A stretch of DNA of 18,034 bases from assembly GCA_946186335.1 (NCBI GenBank), contig CAMHMW010000020.1, positions 1 through 18,034 on the forward strand. Reading direction: 5' to 3'. The translations under genes and the position numbers were made by a program. The notes below the pieces were generated by a model. That model saw nothing but the letters and a program-made list of their open reading frames with translations. It ran no database searches and had not been told where the DNA came from. Shown here piece by piece: positions 13,849 through 18,034 of this stretch. The DNA comes from an uncultured Candidatus Melainabacteria bacterium. Lineage in GTDB: Bacteria > Cyanobacteriota > Vampirovibrionia > Gastranaerophilales > Gastranaerophilaceae. Numbering within the stretch: the stretch's first letter is position 1; each line of letters opens with the position of its first letter.

Positions 13849-14520
13849 TTACCCCCGTGTATAGGAATGGCTTTCTGAAATTAGTGTCATAATTTCTTCA
13901 TCCTGCAAGGTTTCATCAAGTGTAATCGTTATCCAAGTTTTTTTATTCATGTGCCATGCGGGGAAAAATCCGTCTTTTTTCAACAATTCCTGTATCTTGT
14001 CACGGTCAAGTTTTATATTTATAATCTCAACCGGAGCTTTGTCTTTTCCTGTGAGTTTTGAGCGTGGAATATTCATTATTATTCCGTACCATTTATTATT
14101 ATTTGGGTTTTTAAATACTCCGAAATCAGGTGCCTGCTCCCACATAAATTCGGGTTTGTTACCGTATTTTTTGATAATCAGATTTGTTATTCTGTTTGCC
14201 TGATCTGATGCGAAATAATTTTCGCTGAAACATTTATTTTTTATATCGGTCAGAATGGTTTTGTATTCTTCTCTGATGTCGGCAACAAAAGCCCCCTCCT
14301 GACTTTCAACTTTCAGGGGCAAAAATTCATCTTCATTTTCCATATCAAAAACTTTGCCGAAAACTTCCCCCGTTTTTTGAATTTCAATTTGTGCTTTAAA
14401 CTCTTCGTTTCTGAAAAGTTTTTCATATACGTAAGATGTTTTGGTTTTCTTAAATCCGTACTCTATAAGTTTTTTAAAATCGGGAGTGCTTTTTTTGAAA
14501 ATATCACTTTCAATACTCAT
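13849..14520 (-). CDS. MmcQ/YjbR-family protein
   Basis: A 223-aa protein with two parts. The C-terminal part (about 112-220) is the MmcQ/YjbR (CyaY-like) domain. It shows KPEFMWEQAPDFGVFKN, WYGIIMNI, the Lys-rich PVEIINIKLD segment, FFPAWHMNKKTWITITLD and ISESHSYT, in the family order of Pro/Trp/Tyr, Lys/Trp and the final S-x-S/T-Y helix. The N-terminal 100 residues are a domain often seen before it in larger family members (YVYEKLFRNEEFKAQI, DMENEDEF, DIREEYKTIL). The family is annotated as DNA-binding, but its true role is not settled. The gene starts 6 bp after the dnaE stop, with no strong ribosome site of its own, so it is probably translated by coupling on the dnaE transcript. Confidence 0.85.
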   Translation of the reverse strand: MSIESDIFKKSTPDFKKLIEYGFKKTKTSYVYEKLFRNEEFKAQIEIQKTGEVFGKVFDMENEDEFLPLKVESQEGAFVADIREEYKTILTDIKNKCFSENYFASDQANRITNLIIKKYGNKPEFMWEQAPDFGVFKNPNNNKWYGIIMNIPRSKLTGKDKAPVEIINIKLDRDKIQELLKKDGFFPAWHMNKKTWITITLDETLQDEEIMTLISESHSYTRG

Positions 14521-14526
14521 AAAAAT

Positions 14527-17500
14527 TTACCATTTTTTATCAAGCGAATTTATTGATACGGCGACTTTTTCACCGAAATTACGTTCAATTGAATGTACAA
14601 GGTCATTTGTTGAATCAACCCAGAAAATGGAAGATGTCAGAACTTTTGTTTCGCCTTCCAAATCTTTCATTTTAAACATTACAGGGTCAGAACCTGAACT
14701 TTTGCATAACAAATCTTTTAGTGAAATCAGTTCTTCGTATTTAAAATCATCCTTTAATTCAATGGTGAAAATGTTTGAATTATCAACGGGTTTTACCGTA
14801 TCAACAAGAATTGTCGGGGCTGCATTTTCGTCATCATTGTCCCGTCTGCTGACTTTTCCCGATACAATAATTCTCTGCTCCGGCTGCATAAAATCGCCGT
14901 AATCAACGATTTTTTGATTAAATGCCAGACATTCAATTTTTCCTGTCAAATCTTCAATTGTAAGGAAACGAAGATACTTGCTCGGATCTTTCTTGGTTGG
15001 TTTTTGGCTCATAGAAGTAACAAGTCCGCAAATTGTTACAACCTTGTCATTAGGTACCGAATTTATCTGAGAAATTTTATGAGTCATTAAAAACGGCAAC
15101 TTGTCACGAATTGTTGCAAGCGGATGGCTTGTGACATAAAAACCGAGAAATTCTTTTTCAAAAAGCTGAATTTGTCGTGCATCGTATTCTTCATCAGAAC
15201 CGGCAAGATTGAATTTTGCATTTGCAACAGATGAACTGTCACCCAGCATATCAAATAAACTTCCCTGTCCGAGTTCTTTTTCTTTTGCTTCTTTTGAGGC
15301 GGTTGCACAAATATATTCCAGATTTTCCAAAAGTTGTTTACGGCTTTTTTCTATCGTTGAAAATGCTCCTGCCTTAATCAAGCCTTCCAAAGTTCGTTTG
15401 TTTGAACACTTAATATCGGTTCGTTTTATATAATCGTAAATTGACGTAAATTCCCCGTTTTCTTCACGTTCTTTTATGATGTCGGGAATTACCGTGTCAC
15501 CGACCTGTTTTATTGAGGCAAGACCGAAACGGATGTTATCACCGTCAGGGGTGAAGGTCGCAAGTGAATGGTTTATATCGGGCGGAAGAACTTTTATCCC
15601 TTTTTTCAGTGCCTCTTCAATATATAATTGAGTTTTTTCGGAATCTCCCGCAACGCTTGAAAGTAATGCCGATAAGTATTCAACGGGATAATGACATTTT
15701 AAATATGCCGTCTGATAAGCAACAAAGGCATAAGCCGCCGAGTGGCTTCGGTTGAAACAGTATGATGCAAATGCCAGAATCTGGTTGAACAGGTTTGTAG
15801 CACCCTCGGAAGTCATTCCGTGTTTTGCAGAGCGTTCAATGAACAACCCTTTTTGTTTTTCCATCTCGTCAACTTTTTTCTTACCCATCATACGGCGAAC
15901 CATATCCGCCTGACCGAGTGTATAATCGGCGAGCACCTGAAATACCTGCATTATCTGTTCCTGATAAACAATTGTTCCGTAGGTATCTTTTAAGACAGGC
16001 TCAAGCAGCGGATGTGCATAAGTAATTTCCTGCCGGCCGTGTTTACGCTCAACAAAATCATCAACCATTCCCGAATCCAGCGGGCCGGGTCTGAACAAAG
16101 CAACCAACGCACCCAAATCTTCAAATACGTCAGGTTTTAATCTTTTTACAAGGTTTTTCATCCCCTGTGATTCAAGCTGGAATACCCCGTCAGTATCTCC
16201 GTTCATCAGCATTTCATAAGTCGGTTTATCATCTAACGGAATATTGTTTATATCAACATCAATTCCCTGACGGGCTTTAATCATATCAATAGTTTTGTAT
16301 ATGGTTGTGATGTTACGCAACCCCAAAAAGTCCATTTTTAATAGACTTAAAACTTCTGTTACATCGTGTGGCGGATATCCGGTCTGAATAATTCCGTCTT
16401 TTGACGGTTGTATTGGGATAATCTCATCCAGCGGTTTTTGTGAAATGATAACGCCTGCGGCATGGGTACCGGTATTGTATTTCAGCCCCTCAATGGCTAC
16501 AGCCAAATCAATTAACTTTTTCATTCCGACAGTTTTATTAATTGTCGGGTCAATCATTATCTGCTCATCTTTATCATACAGTGTGCGGAGTTCAGAACCC
16601 TCAAATTCCATCGCCCTTTTAAGTGTTTTAACCTTATCATCCTGTGCCTGTGCAAATTCTATCGCGGGTTCAATAAGTCCTGCAAGTCTGTTACTTTCAG
16701 AAAACGGAACTTTTAATATTCGGGCAACCGCTTTAAATGCCGCTTTTGCCGCATAAGTACCAAAAGTGACAATCTGGCAGACCTTATCTTCTCCGTATTT
16801 TTCGGTTACATATTTGATAACCTCTCCCCTTCGTTCAATACAGAAGTCTATATCAATATCAGGCATGGTATAGCGTTCGGGGTTTAAAAATCTTTCAAAC
16901 AAGAGTTTATGCTTAATCGGATCAAGGTCTGTAATTTCAAGAGAGTACGCTACAATTGACCCGGCAGCAGAGCCTCGTCCCGGACCTACAGGAATCCCGT
17001 GAGTTTTTGCATAGTGAATAAAATCCCATGTGATTAAAAAATATGCAGCAAATCCCATTTGTTCAATTACACCGAGTTCGTATTCGGCACGTTTTTTAAT
17101 GTCTGCGGTAACTTCGCCGTATCTTTTCTTTAAACCGCAATGAACCAGATATTCAAGATATGTTTCAATGGTATAGCCCTCGGGAACTTTGTAATCAGGC
17201 AGAGGACTTTTTCCGAGTTCAAGCATAAGATGGCATTTTTCAGCAATATCAACGGTATTTTTAATACATTCGTTAAACATATTGCTGTCCATCCATCTGA
17301 AAGCATCTCTTAACTGTTCAACCGTTTTTACGTAAAATTCGTTATTCGGGAAATGAAAACGGTTCGGATCGTCTTTATCGCTGTTTGTTGTCATACACAA
17401 AAGAGTGTCATGCATGTCGGCATCTTCAAGACGCAGATAGTGAGAATCGTTTGTGATAACCATTTTTATATCAAGTTCTTTTGCAAGTTTTATAAGTTCG

Positions 17501-18034
17501 GGGTTGGTTCGTTTTTGCTCCTCCAGACCGTGGTCTTGAAGTTCAATATAATAATCATCTCCAAATAAATCTTTATATTTTTTCGCAACGGCTTTTGCAC
17601 CTTCATAATCGTTTTTCAAAAGATGCTGTAAAACTTCCCCGCCCAAACATGCGGAACAACAAATCAAACCTTCATGATGTTTTTCAATAAGTTCCCAGTT
17701 AATGCGGGGGTGAACATATTTTCCCTTGCAGCAGGCGGTTGAAACAAGTTTTATAAGGTTTTGATAGCCTGTTTTATCTTTTACCAGCAAAACAAGGTGA
17801 TAGCATGGATTATTGTTCTTGTCCTGTATTGTTATATCGCCTGTGTGAACATAAAATTCGCAGCCCAAAATCGGTTTTATTCCGGCATCTTTTGCAGTTG
17901 TATAAAGTTCCATATCTCCGTACATAACCCCGTGATCGGTTACTGCAACGGCAGGGAATCCCTTCTCCTTGCAAAAATCTACCAGTTCCCCAATTCTTAT
18001 CGCTCCGTCCAGCAATGAGTATTCCGTGTGCAGA
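14527..18034 (-). CDS. dnaE: DNA polymerase III alpha subunit (5' end outside window)
   Basis: Replicative polymerase subunit, about 1168 codons visible; the frame stays open to the window edge, reading LHTEYSLLDGA, so only a few N-terminal residues are missing. Numbers below count the TTG codon at 18015 as residue 1. The PHP domain keeps TDHG (26-29), CEF, NDSHYL (189-194) and other metal-ligand candidates, unlike the degenerate E. coli PHP domain, so Mn/Zn-dependent proofreading is possible. The catalytic Asp triad is at 386 and 388 (PDIDIDF) and 562 (KMDFLGL). The nucleotide-binding GPGRGSAAGS is at 345-354. A helix-hairpin-helix region is near 850-885. A clamp-binding QGSLF is at 917-921. 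An OB fold spans about 990-1075. There is no intein. The length matches DnaE1 rather than PolC. Confidence 0.97.
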   Translation of the reverse strand, partial: LHTEYSLLDGAIRIGELVDFCKEKGFPAVAVTDHGVMYGDMELYTTAKDAGIKPILGCEFYVHTGDITIQDKNNNPCYHLVLLVKDKTGYQNLIKLVSTACCKGKYVHPRINWELIEKHHEGLICCSACLGGEVLQHLLKNDYEGAKAVAKKYKDLFGDDYYIELQDHGLEEQKRTNPELIKLAKELDIKMVITNDSHYLRLEDADMHDTLLCMTTNSDKDDPNRFHFPNNEFYVKTVEQLRDAFRWMDSNMFNECIKNTVDIAEKCHLMLELGKSPLPDYKVPEGYTIETYLEYLVHCGLKKRYGEVTADIKKRAEYELGVIEQMGFAAYFLITWDFIHYAKTHGIPVGPGRGSAAGSIVAYSLEITDLDPIKHKLLFERFLNPERYTMPDIDIDFCIERRGEVIKYVTEKYGEDKVCQIVTFGTYAAKAAFKAVARILKVPFSESNRLAGLIEPAIEFAQAQDDKVKTLKRAMEFEGSELRTLYDKDEQIMIDPTINKTVGMKKLIDLAVAIEGLKYNTGTHAAGVIISQKPLDEIIPIQPSKDGIIQTGYPPHDVTEVLSLLKMDFLGLRNITTIYKTIDMIKARQGIDVDINNIPLDDKPTYEMLMNGDTDGVFQLESQGMKNLVKRLKPDVFEDLGALVALFRPGPLDSGMVDDFVERKHGRQEITYAHPLLEPVLKDTYGTIVYQEQIMQVFQVLADYTLGQADMVRRMMGKKKVDEMEKQKGLFIERSAKHGMTSEGATNLFNQILAFASYCFNRSHSAAYAFVAYQTAYLKCHYPVEYLSALLSSVAGDSEKTQLYIEEALKKGIKVLPPDINHSLATFTPDGDNIRFGLASIKQVGDTVIPDIIKEREENGEFTSIYDYIKRTDIKCSNKRTLEGLIKAGAFSTIEKSRKQLLENLEYICATASKEAKEKELGQGSLFDMLGDSSSVANAKFNLAGSDEEYDARQIQLFEKEFLGFYVTSHPLATIRDKLPFLMTHKISQINSVPNDKVVTICGLVTSMSQKPTKKDPSKYLRFLTIEDLTGKIECLAFNQKIVDYGDFMQPEQRIIVSGKVSRRDNDDENAAPTILVDTVKPVDNSNIFTIELKDDFKYEELISLKDLLCKSSGSDPVMFKMKDLEGETKVLTSSIFWVDSTNDLVHSIERNFGEKVAVSINSLDKKW

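Noticed and set aside
18013..18015. TTG at 18015 as the start of dnaE
   Set aside because: The frame continues upstream as LHTEYSLLDGA, the conserved beginning of the PHP domain, so the gene runs off the window.

Overview
The window is AT-rich bacterial DNA using the standard bacterial code and clear Shine-Dalgarno sites. It looks like a host-associated Gram-negative-type lineage, most likely Candidatus Gastranaerophilales (Melainabacteria/Vampirovibrionia). This placement is an inference. It rests on two large adhesins with an N-terminal module of the filamentous-haemagglutinin/LktA type, a paired-EF-hand protein, a small TSCPD protein, N-terminal SFxGH motifs, and a DnaE that keeps an apparently intact PHP domain. 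No 16S rRNA or other strong taxonomic marker is present.

Layout. Positions 1-360 hold no convincing gene. Position 361-412 is a terminator for adhesin A (425-2737, minus). Divergent from it is a secreted von Willebrand factor A protein (2979-3917, plus) with its own promoter and terminator. Positions 3918-4182 carry palindromic intergenic repeats. Then come an EF-hand protein (minus), a small unknown (plus), a four-cysteine TSCPD protein (minus), an unknown protein with an HExxH zinc-peptidase-like motif (minus), a glucosaminidase-type peptidoglycan hydrolase (plus), and a two-gene minus-strand operon. That operon consists of a 693-aa unknown with TPR-like repeats followed, with a 17-bp overlap, by a tail-anchored amidohydrolase. 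A 477-bp intergenic region at 10729-11205 separates it from adhesin B (11206-13524, plus), a paralogue of adhesin A. After B come a terminator, an initiator tRNA-fMet with promoter and terminator, an MmcQ/YjbR protein (minus), and the 3' part of dnaE (minus), whose 5' end lies outside the window.

How the parts relate. The clearest connected theme is the cell surface: two paralogous adhesins, a secreted vWA protein, a peptidoglycan hydrolase and a membrane-anchored amidohydrolase. The two adhesin genes share more than coding sequence. Both have an 18-bp upstream element with 17 of 18 identical bases, organised like a direct repeat for an OmpR/PhoB-family regulator and resembling the cyanobacterial RpaB (HLR1) site. 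Both also have a nearly identical leader around the ribosome binding site. In A this leader reads in frame into the adhesin; in B it ends in an ATGA stop/start overlap. The long region before B also contains a possible folded RNA. dnaE, mmcQ and tRNA-fMet are core functions. No two-partner-secretion transporter, transposase, CRISPR array or phage gene is visible.
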